Assembly: GCA_950071875.1 (NCBI GenBank)
Contig: CATMNW010000192.1
Location: 1-5,426 of the forward strand
DNA from: an uncultured Erythrobacteraceae bacterium
Lineage (GTDB): Bacteria; Pseudomonadota; Alphaproteobacteria; Sphingomonadales; Sphingomonadaceae
Direction: 5' to 3'
DNA: 5,426 bases
A program made the position numbers and the translations under genes. The notes beneath the pieces were generated by a model. It saw only the letters and a program-made list of their open reading frames with translations. It did not search any database and was not told the DNA's origin. Shown one piece after another: positions 1 to 5,426 of this stretch; the first letter of the stretch is position 1, and every line of letters starts with the position of its first letter.

Positions 1-484
1 CCATGTCGAGCATCCGGTCCGCTTCGTCGATCACGAGAAGCTCGCAACCGTTGAGCAGAATCTTGCCCCGTTCGAACAGGTCCATAAGCCGGCCCGGGGT
101 GGCAATCAGAACGTCGACACCCTCGTTGAGCGCCTTGACCTGGTCGCCCATCTGGACGCCGCCGATCAGCAGCGCGAGCTGGAGGTCATGCTCCTTCCCG
201 TATTTTTCGAAATTCTCCGCCACCTGCGCTGCAAGTTCGCGCGTCGGGGCAAGAATCAGGGACCGGGGCATCAGCGCGCGGCGACGCCCGCTCGCCAGGA
301 TGTCGATCATCGGCAGTACGAAACTGGCCGTCTTGCCGGTGCCGGTCTGCGCGATCCCGATAATGTCTTTCATCATCAGAACGGGCGGGATCGCCTGGGC
401 CTGGATAGGCGTGGGCTCGGTGTAGCCGGCGGCTTCTACCGCCTGCAGCAACTTGTCGGAGAGGCCGAGATCGGCAAATTTCAT
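1..484 (-). CDS. DEAD-box ATP-dependent RNA helicase, N-terminal part (3' end outside window)
   Basis: ATP-dependent RNA helicase of superfamily 2, which remodels RNA duplexes in ribosome assembly or mRNA turnover. The visible 161 codons read MKFADLGLSDKLL at the start and contain, in order, the Q motif (GYTEPTPIQAQAIP), motif I/Walker A (AQTGTGKT), motif Ia (APTRELA), the GG motif (LLIGGVQMGDQ), motif Ib (TPGR) and motif II (DEAD, within VIDEADRMLDM, the last residues seen). This is the order and spacing of RecA-like domain 1. Domain 2, with SAT, ARGxD and HRIGR motifs, lies outside the window, as does any basic C-terminal tail that would separate RhlE-, DbpA- and CsdA-type members. An in-frame TGA directly precedes the ATG, so no upstream extension is possible. 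The ribosome binding site is weak (GGA about 9 bases upstream). Family assignment is certain; the subfamily is open, with RhlE-like the best guess. Confidence 0.96.
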   Translation of the reverse strand, partial: MKFADLGLSDKLLQAVEAAGYTEPTPIQAQAIPPVLMMKDIIGIAQTGTGKTASFVLPMIDILASGRRRALMPRSLILAPTRELAAQVAENFEKYGKEHDLQLALLIGGVQMGDQVKALNEGVDVLIATPGRLMDLFERGKILLNGCELLVIDEADRMLDM

Positions 485-617
485 TCAGGGTTCCGGATGT
501 GGAGGGCTGGTGCGGGTACGTCCGCAGGAATTCTGCCCTACAGGAATAGCCCCGCAGGGGCGCGCGCGCCTTCGCTCAAACGTACGCCAATGTCAAGAAA
601 ATGCGCCCCGCCCCGCC
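485..617 (-). promoter_or_regulatory. Intergenic leader of the helicase gene with possible -35 box
   Basis: This 133-bp gap separates the helicase from the secreted-protein gene upstream on the same strand. On the minus strand a perfect TTGACA lies at 596-591, but the hexamer 17 bases further (GAAGGC) is a poor -10 element, so the promoter is only a possibility. A small GC hairpin (GCCCC-GCA-GGGGC, 549-561) lies downstream of it on the minus strand. It has no T tract, so it could be a weak terminator for the upstream gene or structure in the helicase 5' leader. Nothing else is recognisable here. Confidence 0.25.
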
Positions 618-1181
618 CTATTCGACGGGGACGAGCTGGCGGATCGCGCTGAGTTTGCAGGCAGCCCCATTGCGCGTCCGCAAGGTATCGCGCCCCACGC
701 ACAGATCGCCATCCTTGTTCGGTTCGATCTGAAAGCCGAGATAGAAATCGCGCGCGCTGCACGACTTGCGCAGTTGCGCCCGGATCATCCGGCTGTCCGA
801 AAGGTACAGCACCAGGTCACGCGCACTCATCGTCTGAACCGCGACGATACTGCGCGCCGGGATGCATTTTCCTATCTCCCGCTGTTCGAACTTCTGCGGG
901 ATGACAGCGCGCCAATCGGCCACCATCTCGCGCGTGTTCGGCCGACGAGGAGAGACGCGAATGGTGATTTCGCGCCGGATACGGACCTGTCGTGCATTAT
1001 GATCCGCACTCCAGGCTTCGCTTACCATCCAGCCACCTGCAGCCGGCTCGGCAGGTTGCCGTGGCATCTCGACAGCCAACGCCGCGCCTTCGGCGACAAC
1101 CGGCTGGGCATTGGGCGCATCTGCCTTGCTCGCGGGCGTCAACGCGAGTGCCGGTGCCATAAGTGCGGCCATGAAAAGCAT
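618..1181 (-). CDS. Small secreted protein of unknown function with four cysteines
   Basis: A 187-residue protein whose function I do not recognise. Residues 1-14 (MLFMAALMAPALAL) are a hydrophobic signal-peptide core with a likely cleavage near ALA/LTPA, so a periplasmic location is inferred. Residues 15-50 are rich in Ala and Pro and look disordered. The C-terminal half (about 65-187) is the folded part, with Cys at 106, 141, 161 and 175 that could form two disulphides. Typical segments are GKCIPARSIVAVQ, LRKSCSARDFYLGF, DLCVGRDTLRTR and ACKLSAIRQLVP. This layout resembles conserved hypothetical proteins I recall from sphingomonads, and loosely the DUF6491 kind; that is memory, not a search. 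The chosen ATG lacks the usual basic signal-peptide N-region. A GAGGAAG ribosome binding site (1199-1193) is 11 bases away from it, rather far. An in-frame ATA-AAA just upstream would fit the spacing better. The gene is divergent from the FAD dehydrogenase. Confidence 0.8.
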   Translation of the reverse strand: MLFMAALMAPALALTPASKADAPNAQPVVAEGAALAVEMPRQPAEPAAGGWMVSEAWSADHNARQVRIRREITIRVSPRRPNTREMVADWRAVIPQKFEQREIGKCIPARSIVAVQTMSARDLVLYLSDSRMIRAQLRKSCSARDFYLGFQIEPNKDGDLCVGRDTLRTRNGAACKLSAIRQLVPVE

Positions 1182-1347
1182 TTTTATGCCATCTTCCTCA
1201 GAGGCGGAAATCCGATCCGATCAACCTGCCCCGTTCGATCTACCCTGACACTTCAATAGGCCCGTCTTTTGAATGGAGGCTTAATTGCGGCAAGGCGTTG
1301 GCCCAAACGGGTGGCAAAGTGCCATCGGGGTGTGGCAATGCGACAAC
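1182..1347. promoter_or_regulatory. Divergent intergenic region between secreted-protein gene and FAD dehydrogenase
   Basis: This 166-bp region must hold both divergent promoters, but none is clear. On the plus strand CTGACA (1246-1251) is a -35-like element with a poor -10 (TTTGAA) 17 bases later. A GGAGG at 1275-1279 is followed five bases later by TTG at 1285, in frame with the dehydrogenase and open all the way, so the true start of that gene may lie inside this region. A GATCC direct repeat near 1213-1222 is too short to interpret. Confidence 0.4.
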
Positions 1348-2790
1348 ATGAGCACGAGCTTTCTCGACGCCGCGACGGATATCCTCGGCCCCCGGGGCCT
1401 GACCCGCGATGCAGACCTCATGGAACCGTGGCTGACCGACTGGCGAGGCCGCTATACCGGCCGCGCACTGGCGCTTGCCTCGCCCGCGAACACGCAAGAA
1501 GTCGCGTCACTGGTCAAGCTGTGCGCGCAGCATCGCGTGCCGATCGTGCCACAGGGAGGCAACAGCGGCATGTCCGGCGGCGCGACCCCCGACACAAGCG
1601 GCGAGGCGCTAGTACTGTCACTGCGGCGGATGAGCGCCTTTCGCCATTGGAATGAAGAAGCCCGACAGGTTGTCTGCGAGGCTGGCGTGGTTCTCCAGAC
1701 CCTGCACGATGCAGCGGGGGAGCGTGGCCTACGCTTTCCGCTGACTTTGGGCGGTCGGGGCTCGGCGACCATTGGCGGACTGGTCTCGACCAATGCCGGG
1801 GGAACACAGGTGCTGCGCCACGGCACCATGCGTGCGCAAGTTCTGGGCCTGGAGGCGGTGCTGCCGAACGGCGAGGTTCTCGATACGCTTGCCGCGCTGA
1901 AAAAAGACAACCGCGGATTCGATCTGAAGCAATTGCTGATAGGTTCGGAAGGCACGCTGGGTATCGTCACCGCGGCTACGCTTGCGCTGGCACCGCAAAT
2001 TGCGGCGCGCCGGGTGATATTTGCCGGGCTGGAGACCGTACAGCAGGCACGCCGACTGCTTCTCTTCGCCTCGGCCCGGATGGGCGACGCGCTCGAAGGG
2101 TTCGAGGTCATGCCTCGCAGCGCACTCGAATCGGTGCTCGCCTACGAACCTGCAATGCGCGATCCCTTGGCCTCACCCCATGAGTGGTACGCCCTGCTCG
2201 AAGTGGTTGCCCATGACGCGCAAGCCCCCTCGCTGGAGGACCGCACTACCGCTCTTCTCTCCGCAGCGCTGAACGAGGGTCTTCTTGCCGACGCCACGAT
2301 CGCGACCAGCGAAACGCAAGCCGAAGCTCTTTGGGCACTGCGCGACGGCATTTCGTCTGCAGAGCGCGCGCACGGCCCAGCGGTGCAACACGACATTGCC
2401 GTACCGGTCGAACGGATGCCGGACTTCATCGTCGAAGCTAGCAAGACGCTGGAAGGCCGATTCGCAGGAACGAAAGCCGTCGCATTCGGCCACCTGGGAG
2501 ACGGGAACGTCCACTTCCACCTCCGCGCACCCAACGGGTCGAAGCCTGGCGAATGGGAGGAAACTCACGGAAAGGCAGTGAGCGCCGCGGTCCATGAACT
2601 CGTAACGCAGTGGGGCGGTACGATCAGTGCCGAGCACGGAATCGGCCAGATGAAGCGCGATGAACTCGCCCGGCTCGGCGATCCGGCCACGCTGACGATC
2701 CTGCGCGGCGTCAAACAGGCGCTCGACCCGGTCGGCATCATGAATCCCGGCAAGCTTGTCCCGCTTGCCAGTGGCGCGCCCGCCCCTTAA
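1348..2790 (+). CDS. FAD-binding D-2-hydroxyacid dehydrogenase (GlcD / D-2-hydroxyglutarate dehydrogenase type)
   Basis: Flavoprotein of the VAO/PCMH family that oxidises a D-2-hydroxyacid (D-lactate, glycolate or D-2-hydroxyglutarate) to the 2-oxoacid. The 480 residues match the usual length. The N-terminal FAD_binding_4 domain (about 35-215) shows the FAD loop PQGGNSGMSGG (68-78), GGLVSTNAGG (143-152) and GSEGTLGIVT (199-208). The C-terminal FAD-oxidase domain (about 220-472) has GHLGDGNVHFH (381-391) and EHGIGQMKRDEL (429-440). His382, His389 and Glu429 correspond to the metal ligands of D-2-hydroxyglutarate dehydrogenases. NPGKL (466-470) is the family's C-terminal signature. No membrane segment or 4Fe-4S motif is seen, so electrons probably pass to a separate acceptor. 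I chose ATG 1348 because MSTSFLDAATDILGPRGL aligns with typical family starts, although its ribosome binding site is poor; TTG 1285 has a better one and would add 21 residues. The substrate cannot be read from the sequence. Confidence 0.93.
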   Translation: MSTSFLDAATDILGPRGLTRDADLMEPWLTDWRGRYTGRALALASPANTQEVASLVKLCAQHRVPIVPQGGNSGMSGGATPDTSGEALVLSLRRMSAFRHWNEEARQVVCEAGVVLQTLHDAAGERGLRFPLTLGGRGSATIGGLVSTNAGGTQVLRHGTMRAQVLGLEAVLPNGEVLDTLAALKKDNRGFDLKQLLIGSEGTLGIVTAATLALAPQIAARRVIFAGLETVQQARRLLLFASARMGDALEGFEVMPRSALESVLAYEPAMRDPLASPHEWYALLEVVAHDAQAPSLEDRTTALLSAALNEGLLADATIATSETQAEALWALRDGISSAERAHGPAVQHDIAVPVERMPDFIVEASKTLEGRFAGTKAVAFGHLGDGNVHFHLRAPNGSKPGEWEETHGKAVSAAVHELVTQWGGTISAEHGIGQMKRDELARLGDPATLTILRGVKQALDPVGIMNPGKLVPLASGAPAP

Positions 2791-2866
2791 AGGCGCGGTT
2801 TCCAAATCCGGGGCATGGCTCAGGCCGGACGCCCTTCGACACTTCAGCCCGTTGACGGAGAGACCG

Positions 2867-3652
2867 ATGGCCAGTGAGCCGCAACAGACCCAGCTTCCGA
2901 TGTTCTACGAGGACCTGATGCCGCTCAATTCGCGGGATCACAAGAAGTTCCACAACCGCATGCGCGAGACGGCCCCCTACCTGGCCAAGCAGCACATGGT
3001 TCCGCTGACCGCGGAGGAATTCGTCCAGGTTGCGCGTCATTTCCCGATCATCTTCTCCACCGGCGAAAACCCGCTTCCCCTGGCGCTGATGGGCCTGAAC
3101 GAGGGTGTGAACACCTTCTTCGACGAAAACGGCAAGGCGCACGAACCGGTTTACGTTCCTGCCTATGTGCGCCGCTACCCCTTCATGCTCGCCCGCTTGA
3201 CCGCGGAAAGCGACGACCTTTCGCTGTGCTTCGACCCGACGTGCGACGCCGTCGGCGATTTCAGCGAAGGCGATGCGCTGTTCAACGATGACGGTTCGCC
3301 GACCGAGCACACGCAGGCGATCCTCCAATTCTGCGAACAGTTCGAACAGGCCGGCCATCGCACCAAGGTGATGACCGACGAACTGGTCAAGCACGGCCTC
3401 CTGATGGATGGCGAGGTCAGCATCGAGCGCAACAGCGAACCTGGCAAACCCTACGTCTACAAGGGCTTCCAGATGGTCGACCAGAACAAGCTGCGCGAGC
3501 TGGATGGCGAAGTGATCGCTCGCTGGAACAAGGACGGCATGCTTCCGCTGATCTACGCGCACCTGGCCTCGCTGGATCTGCTGCGCGTGATCTTCGCGCG
3601 TCAGCAAGAGCAGGGCAAATTGCCCGCGCAGCCCGCCGCGGCGGCTCAATAG
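2867..3652 (+). CDS. SapC family protein
   Basis: A 261-residue soluble-looking protein of the SapC family (Pfam SapC), named after a Campylobacter fetus S-layer-associated protein. Its biochemical role in alphaproteobacteria is unknown. Family hallmarks are the N-terminal PMFYEDLMPLNSRDH (11-25), the core HFPIIFSTGENPLPLALMGL (58-77), VPAYVRRYPFMLA (97-109), LFNDDGSPTEHT (138-149), and a C-terminal helical part with YKGFQMVDQNKLRELDGE (198-215) and LPLIYAHLASLDLLRVI (226-242). The tail is Ala/Pro/Gln-rich. There is no signal peptide or membrane span. Length is normal for the family. The ATG has a good ribosome binding site (GGAGAG, 2857-2862, four bases before the start). It follows the dehydrogenase after 76 bp without a convincing terminator, so co-transcription is possible. 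In related bacteria SapC genes often lie beside TonB-receptor and tryptophan-halogenase genes; no such neighbours are present here. Confidence 0.92.
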   Translation: MASEPQQTQLPMFYEDLMPLNSRDHKKFHNRMRETAPYLAKQHMVPLTAEEFVQVARHFPIIFSTGENPLPLALMGLNEGVNTFFDENGKAHEPVYVPAYVRRYPFMLARLTAESDDLSLCFDPTCDAVGDFSEGDALFNDDGSPTEHTQAILQFCEQFEQAGHRTKVMTDELVKHGLLMDGEVSIERNSEPGKPYVYKGFQMVDQNKLRELDGEVIARWNKDGMLPLIYAHLASLDLLRVIFARQQEQGKLPAQPAAAAQ

Positions 3653-3665
3653 GATCATTACTTAA

Positions 3666-3706
3666 GGGGCGTGCGCTGCAATCCTTGACAATGCTGCAGC
3701 GCCCCC
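3666..3706 (+). repeat. Inverted repeat enclosing a TTGACA box
   Basis: A perfect 8-bp inverted repeat (GCGCTGCA at 3673-3680, TGCAGCGC at 3695-3702) surrounds a 14-base centre containing TTGACA. Outer GGGG (3666-3669) and CCCC (3703-3706) can extend the stem across a three-base bulge. No T run follows. It may be an operator-like dyad around the -35 of the downstream small RNA, or a 3' hairpin on the sapC transcript. Confidence 0.55.
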
Positions 3707-3713
3707 CAAATTC
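3685..3713 (+). promoter_or_regulatory. Candidate sigma-70-type promoter for the small RNA
   Basis: A perfect -35 box TTGACA (3685-3690) is followed after 16-17 bases by CAAATT (3707-3712) or AAATTC as a weak -10. Alphaproteobacterial housekeeping promoters often keep a strong -35 and a loose -10. The predicted start, about 3719-3721, coincides with the first base of the first hairpin of the candidate RNA, which is the main reason to believe it. Confidence 0.4.
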
Positions 3714-3718
3714 ATGGT

Positions 3719-3827
3719 GTCCGGACGGACCTCCCCCCTCATAGCCGTCCGGATAAGCGCGCTGAATGCGTGCTTCCTCCCTGAACCTTGGCCACCTCGT
3801 GCATCAATTGCACGGGGTGGTTTTTTT
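3719..3827 (+). ncRNA. Candidate trans-acting small RNA with two anti-Shine-Dalgarno motifs
   Basis: About 109 nt without a convincing coding frame, folding by eye into three adjacent hairpins. Hairpin 1 has a perfect 8-bp stem (CCGGACGG 3721-3728 with CCGTCCGG 3745-3752) and a 16-base pyrimidine-rich loop containing ACCTCCCCCC. Hairpin 2 has an 8-bp stem with one G-U pair (3755-3762 with 3768-3775) and loop TGAAT. An unpaired linker (3776-3791) begins CCTCCCT. Hairpin 3 is an intrinsic terminator. The loop and linker are each complementary to Shine-Dalgarno sequences, which suggests a riboregulator that occludes ribosome binding sites. Known alphaproteobacterial RNAs of similar logic are the alpha-r14 family (NfeR1) and GsrN; membership in either is not claimed. 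It might instead be processed from the sapC 3' UTR. Evidence is structural only; no expression or conservation was checked. Confidence 0.6.
3792..3827 (+). terminator. Rho-independent terminator
   Basis: A 12-bp stem (CCACCTCGTGCA 3792-3803 with TGCACGGGGTGG 3809-3820, one T-G pair) with loop TCAAT is followed directly by seven T (3821-3827). It works only for plus-strand transcripts, since the opposite side has no T tract. It ends the candidate small RNA and any read-through from sapC, three bases before the stop codon of the convergent amidohydrolase gene. Confidence 0.88.
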
Positions 3828-3830
3828 ATC

Positions 3831-4763
3831 TCATTCGGCCGCTAGCGGCAGGCCCTGTTCGCGCCGGCCGGGAAGTACCTCGTCCGCCAGCGCGCGGACC
3901 AGTTCCGCCAGCAGGCGGGCCAGGCCCGGCAATCTTGGGCTCAGGCTCTCGAACCGGGAGTCGAGATAGAGCGACCGACACACCTCGAGTTGCAAAGCCT
4001 GGATGTCGAGTGCCGGCCGGCCATGGCGATCGAGTATATACCCGCCAGCATAGGGGCGGTTATGAGCCACCCCCCGCTCGTGCTGGGCGAGAAACTGCAG
4101 AGCGCGACTGGCGACATGATCGTCGCACGACGCACCGAAGCGATCGCCGACCACAAAGTCGGTCGCCCGCAATCCTGGGTGGCGCACGCGCAGCGGAGGC
4201 ATCGAATGCAGGTCGATCAGCAGCGCAACGCCCCACGCCTTGCGCAAATCGTCCAGCGCGCGGGTTAGGGCCCGATGATAGGGCTCGTGTATTCCCGCCA
4301 GCCTGTCGGCAATATCGGTCTGCGACAGGCTATTGCGCCAGATTTCCCCGACCCCGGCCACCCGGCGGGGCACGAGGCCAAGCCCGCTTCGGGCACGCCG
4401 ATTTGCGCTGGAATGCTGCGATCCGGTGGGCTGTGCATCCTCGATCATCGACCAATCGAGATCGTCGGGCGCGCGGTTCAGGTCGATCATGGCACGCGGC
4501 GCATGGGCGACAAGCGTGGCCGCACCCGCTAGATCCGCCACGAGAACGGCCAGTTCGTCGACCAGGCGATCCTCAAGCCGCAACTTCGCAATCCCCGGAT
4601 TGCGAAGCCCCGCTTCGATATCGGCAGGATATGCGCGGCCAGCGTGCGGCGCAGCTATCAGCACCGGAATCCGGGCTTCGCGCACACCGCGGATGCTGAA
4701 GGCTGGCGCCCCGCTGCCGGGGATCAGTCCCCCTGAAATTTCGCGCCGCGAATCGCCGTGCAA
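3831..4763 (-). CDS. N-formylglutamate amidohydrolase family protein
   Basis: Zinc-dependent hydrolase family (FGase, Pfam) that releases formate from N-formyl-L-glutamate, the last step of one histidine degradation route (HutG type). The 310 residues carry PHAGRAYP (39-46), LEDRLVDEL (63-71), the MIDLNR signature (92-97), GIHEPYHRAL (158-167), LLIDLHSMPP (181-190), VVGDRFG (204-210), NRPYAGGYI (235-243) and ALQLEVCRSLYLD (256-268), all in the expected order. The start is TTG: AGGGAGG (4775-4769) lies five bases upstream, and an in-frame TAA at 4778-4776 blocks any extension. No other hut gene is nearby, so the substrate may be formylglutamate or a related N-acyl amino acid; the symbol hutG is therefore withheld. 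It is divergent from cpdR, a neighbour pair I recall from other alphaproteobacteria. A TTGACA at 4811-4806 on this strand is a possible -35, but its -10 is poor. Confidence 0.92.
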   Translation of the reverse strand: MHGDSRREISGGLIPGSGAPAFSIRGVREARIPVLIAAPHAGRAYPADIEAGLRNPGIAKLRLEDRLVDELAVLVADLAGAATLVAHAPRAMIDLNRAPDDLDWSMIEDAQPTGSQHSSANRRARSGLGLVPRRVAGVGEIWRNSLSQTDIADRLAGIHEPYHRALTRALDDLRKAWGVALLIDLHSMPPLRVRHPGLRATDFVVGDRFGASCDDHVASRALQFLAQHERGVAHNRPYAGGYILDRHGRPALDIQALQLEVCRSLYLDSRFESLSPRLPGLARLLAELVRALADEVLPGRREQGLPLAAE

Positions 4764-4873
4764 GGCAGCCTCCCTTTACCAATTGCTGAACCCGATCACC
4801 GTGTGTGTCAAAGCAGGGCAAGGTACTGCCATGCCAAAGATTCCTTAAGTGCTGCGCGCTATGAAGGAGGTCT
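4764..4873. promoter_or_regulatory. Divergent promoter region between amidohydrolase gene and cpdR
   Basis: This 110-bp gap must hold both promoters. On the minus strand TTGACA (4811-4806) with a weak CAGCAA 17 bases later would start transcription near 4776, giving a leader of about a dozen bases. On the plus strand no convincing promoter is seen. The cpdR ribosome binding site AAGGAGGT (4864-4871) matches the 16S tail over eight bases, but only two bases separate it from the ATG. Confidence 0.4.
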
Positions 4874-5266
4874 ATGAGCGAACCTGTACATTATCGGCGA
4901 ATCCTCCTCGCAGAGGACGAAGAAGCAATGCGGACCTACCTGACCCGCGCACTGGAAAAAGCGGGCTATGCGGTCGATTCGGTCGATTGCGGTACGGCCG
5001 CGCTGCCCTTGCTCGAGAAGGCCGAATACGATCTCCTGCTGTCGGACATCGTGATGCCGGAAATGGACGGCATCGAGCTTGCGCAGCTTTGCAACGAGAT
5101 CAGCCCCGACACCAAGGTGATGTTCATCACGGGATTCGCCGCAGTTTCCTTGAAAGCGTGTACCGACCAGCCGCAGGCAAAGGTGCTGTCCAAGCCCTTC
5201 CATTTGCGCGATCTGGTGCTGGAGGTGGACAGGGTTTTTGCCGATCCGTGCGAGGCACGCCTGTAA
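4874..5266 (+). CDS. cpdR: CpdR-type single-domain response regulator
   Basis: A stand-alone receiver domain of 130 residues with no output domain. In Caulobacter, unphosphorylated CpdR acts as an adaptor that brings ClpXP protease to the pole and primes substrates such as PdeA for degradation. The CckA-ChpT phosphorelay switches it off by phosphorylating the conserved Asp. Here the acidic pocket is Glu14-Asp15, the phosphoacceptor Asp58 (LLLSDIVMPEMDG, 54-66), the switch Thr86 (MFITGFAA, 83-90) and Lys107 (KVLSKPFHLRDLV, 103-115). MFITGFAAVSL and LSKPFHLRDLV closely match the CpdR signatures I remember. The N-terminal MSEPVHYR is slightly longer than in Caulobacter, but no other start codon lies before residue 19. 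It is monocistronic as far as can be seen. No CtrA-type TTAA-N7-TTAA box was found upstream. Confidence 0.92.
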   Translation: MSEPVHYRRILLAEDEEAMRTYLTRALEKAGYAVDSVDCGTAALPLLEKAEYDLLLSDIVMPEMDGIELAQLCNEISPDTKVMFITGFAAVSLKACTDQPQAKVLSKPFHLRDLVLEVDRVFADPCEARL

Positions 5267-5283
5267 AGAACCGCTTTAGGGCC

Positions 5284-5312
5284 TTGTCTCCTGCTTCCGG
5301 CGCGGCTATCTG
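5284..5312 (+). promoter_or_regulatory. Possible promoter of tRNA-Val
   Basis: TTGTCT (5284-5289) and TATCTG (5307-5312) are spaced 17 bases apart, placing a start near 5319, about 30 bases before the tRNA. Each hexamer matches the consensus only in its first three positions, so this is tentative. A small hairpin CCGCC/GGCGG (5319-5334) follows but has no T run. Confidence 0.3.
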
Positions 5313-5349
5313 GCGCGTCCGCCGTCAATGGCGGCACACGCGATGGTGT

Positions 5350-5424
5350 GGGCGTATAGCTCAGTGGTAGAGCACTATGTTGACATCGTAGGGGTCGCAA
5401 GTTCAATCCTTGCTACGCCCACCA
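5350..5424 (+). tRNA. tRNA-Val (anticodon GAC), CCA encoded
   Basis: A complete cloverleaf can be drawn. The acceptor GGGCGTA (5350-5356) pairs with TACGCCC (5414-5420). The D arm is GCTC/GAGC (5359-5373) with loop AGTGGTA. The anticodon stem CTATG/CGTAG has one T-G pair, and loop TTGACAT (5380-5386) gives anticodon GAC at 5382-5384. A five-base variable loop follows, then the T arm GCAAG/CTTGC with loop TTCAATC (5402-5408), discriminator A at 5421 and CCA at 5422-5424. It reads GUC and, by wobble, GUU valine codons. Confidence 0.97.
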
Positions 5425-5426
5425 TC

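Noticed and set aside
453..1259. Plus-strand reading frame opposite the helicase leader and the secreted-protein gene
   Set aside because: No recognisable domain, crosses an intergenic region, and the minus-strand protein has a signal peptide and ordered cysteine pattern.
2775..2797. Hairpin CGCGCC/GGCGCG across the stop codon of the FAD dehydrogenase, as a terminator
   Set aside because: Six-base stem with an 11-base loop and no T tract; GC-rich sequence makes such pairs by chance.
2852..2857. TTGACG just before sapC as a -35 box
   Set aside because: It overlaps the ribosome binding site of sapC, so no transcript from it could initiate upstream of the ATG.
2738..3658. Long minus-strand reading frame opposite sapC
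   Set aside because: It is the complement of a clear SapC-family gene and shows only Val/Leu/Arg/Gln-rich shadow composition.
3788..4699. Long plus-strand reading frame opposite the amidohydrolase gene
   Set aside because: Low-complexity Arg/Pro/Ala-rich product typical of antisense frames in GC-rich DNA. The minus frame has all family motifs.
4845..4860. TTAA upstream of cpdR as a CtrA binding half-site
   Set aside because: The second TTAA at seven-base spacing is absent.
5350..5424. tRNA-Val as an integration site of a mobile element
   Set aside because: The window ends two bases after the CCA; no integrase or repeated tRNA 3' end is visible.

Overview
The window is GC-rich and compact. 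Its gene content points to an alphaproteobacterium of the order Sphingomonadales, probably Erythrobacter-like. The clues are a CpdR-type single-domain response regulator divergent from an N-formylglutamate amidohydrolase, a SapC-family protein, and a secreted four-cysteine protein of a type I associate with sphingomonads. The taxonomic call is inference from protein character, not from a database match.

Left part, minus strand: the N-terminal part of a DEAD-box RNA helicase (1-484, cut by the window edge) is preceded by a small secreted protein of unknown function (618-1181). A 166-bp intergenic region then separates these from plus-strand genes. The first is a 480-residue FAD-linked D-2-hydroxyacid dehydrogenase of the GlcD/D2HGDH type (1348-2790), and the second a SapC-family protein (2867-3652).

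Middle: between sapC and the next gene lies a 178-bp gap that I read as a small RNA locus. A TTGACA box sits inside a perfect inverted repeat. It is followed by three consecutive hairpins, the last a textbook intrinsic terminator ending in seven T. One C-rich loop and one unpaired linker both carry an anti-Shine-Dalgarno CCUCC core. This is the most interesting signal in the window.

Right part: N-formylglutamate amidohydrolase (3831-4763, minus, TTG start with a strong ribosome binding site) is divergent from cpdR (4874-5266, plus). A complete tRNA-Val(GAC) with encoded CCA (5350-5424) ends the window.

The genes do not form one pathway. They are a housekeeping stretch: RNA remodelling, hydroxyacid oxidation, formylglutamate/histidine catabolism, cell-cycle proteolysis control and translation. 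The candidate riboregulator lies between sapC and the amidohydrolase gene. No mobile element, CRISPR array or origin is visible.
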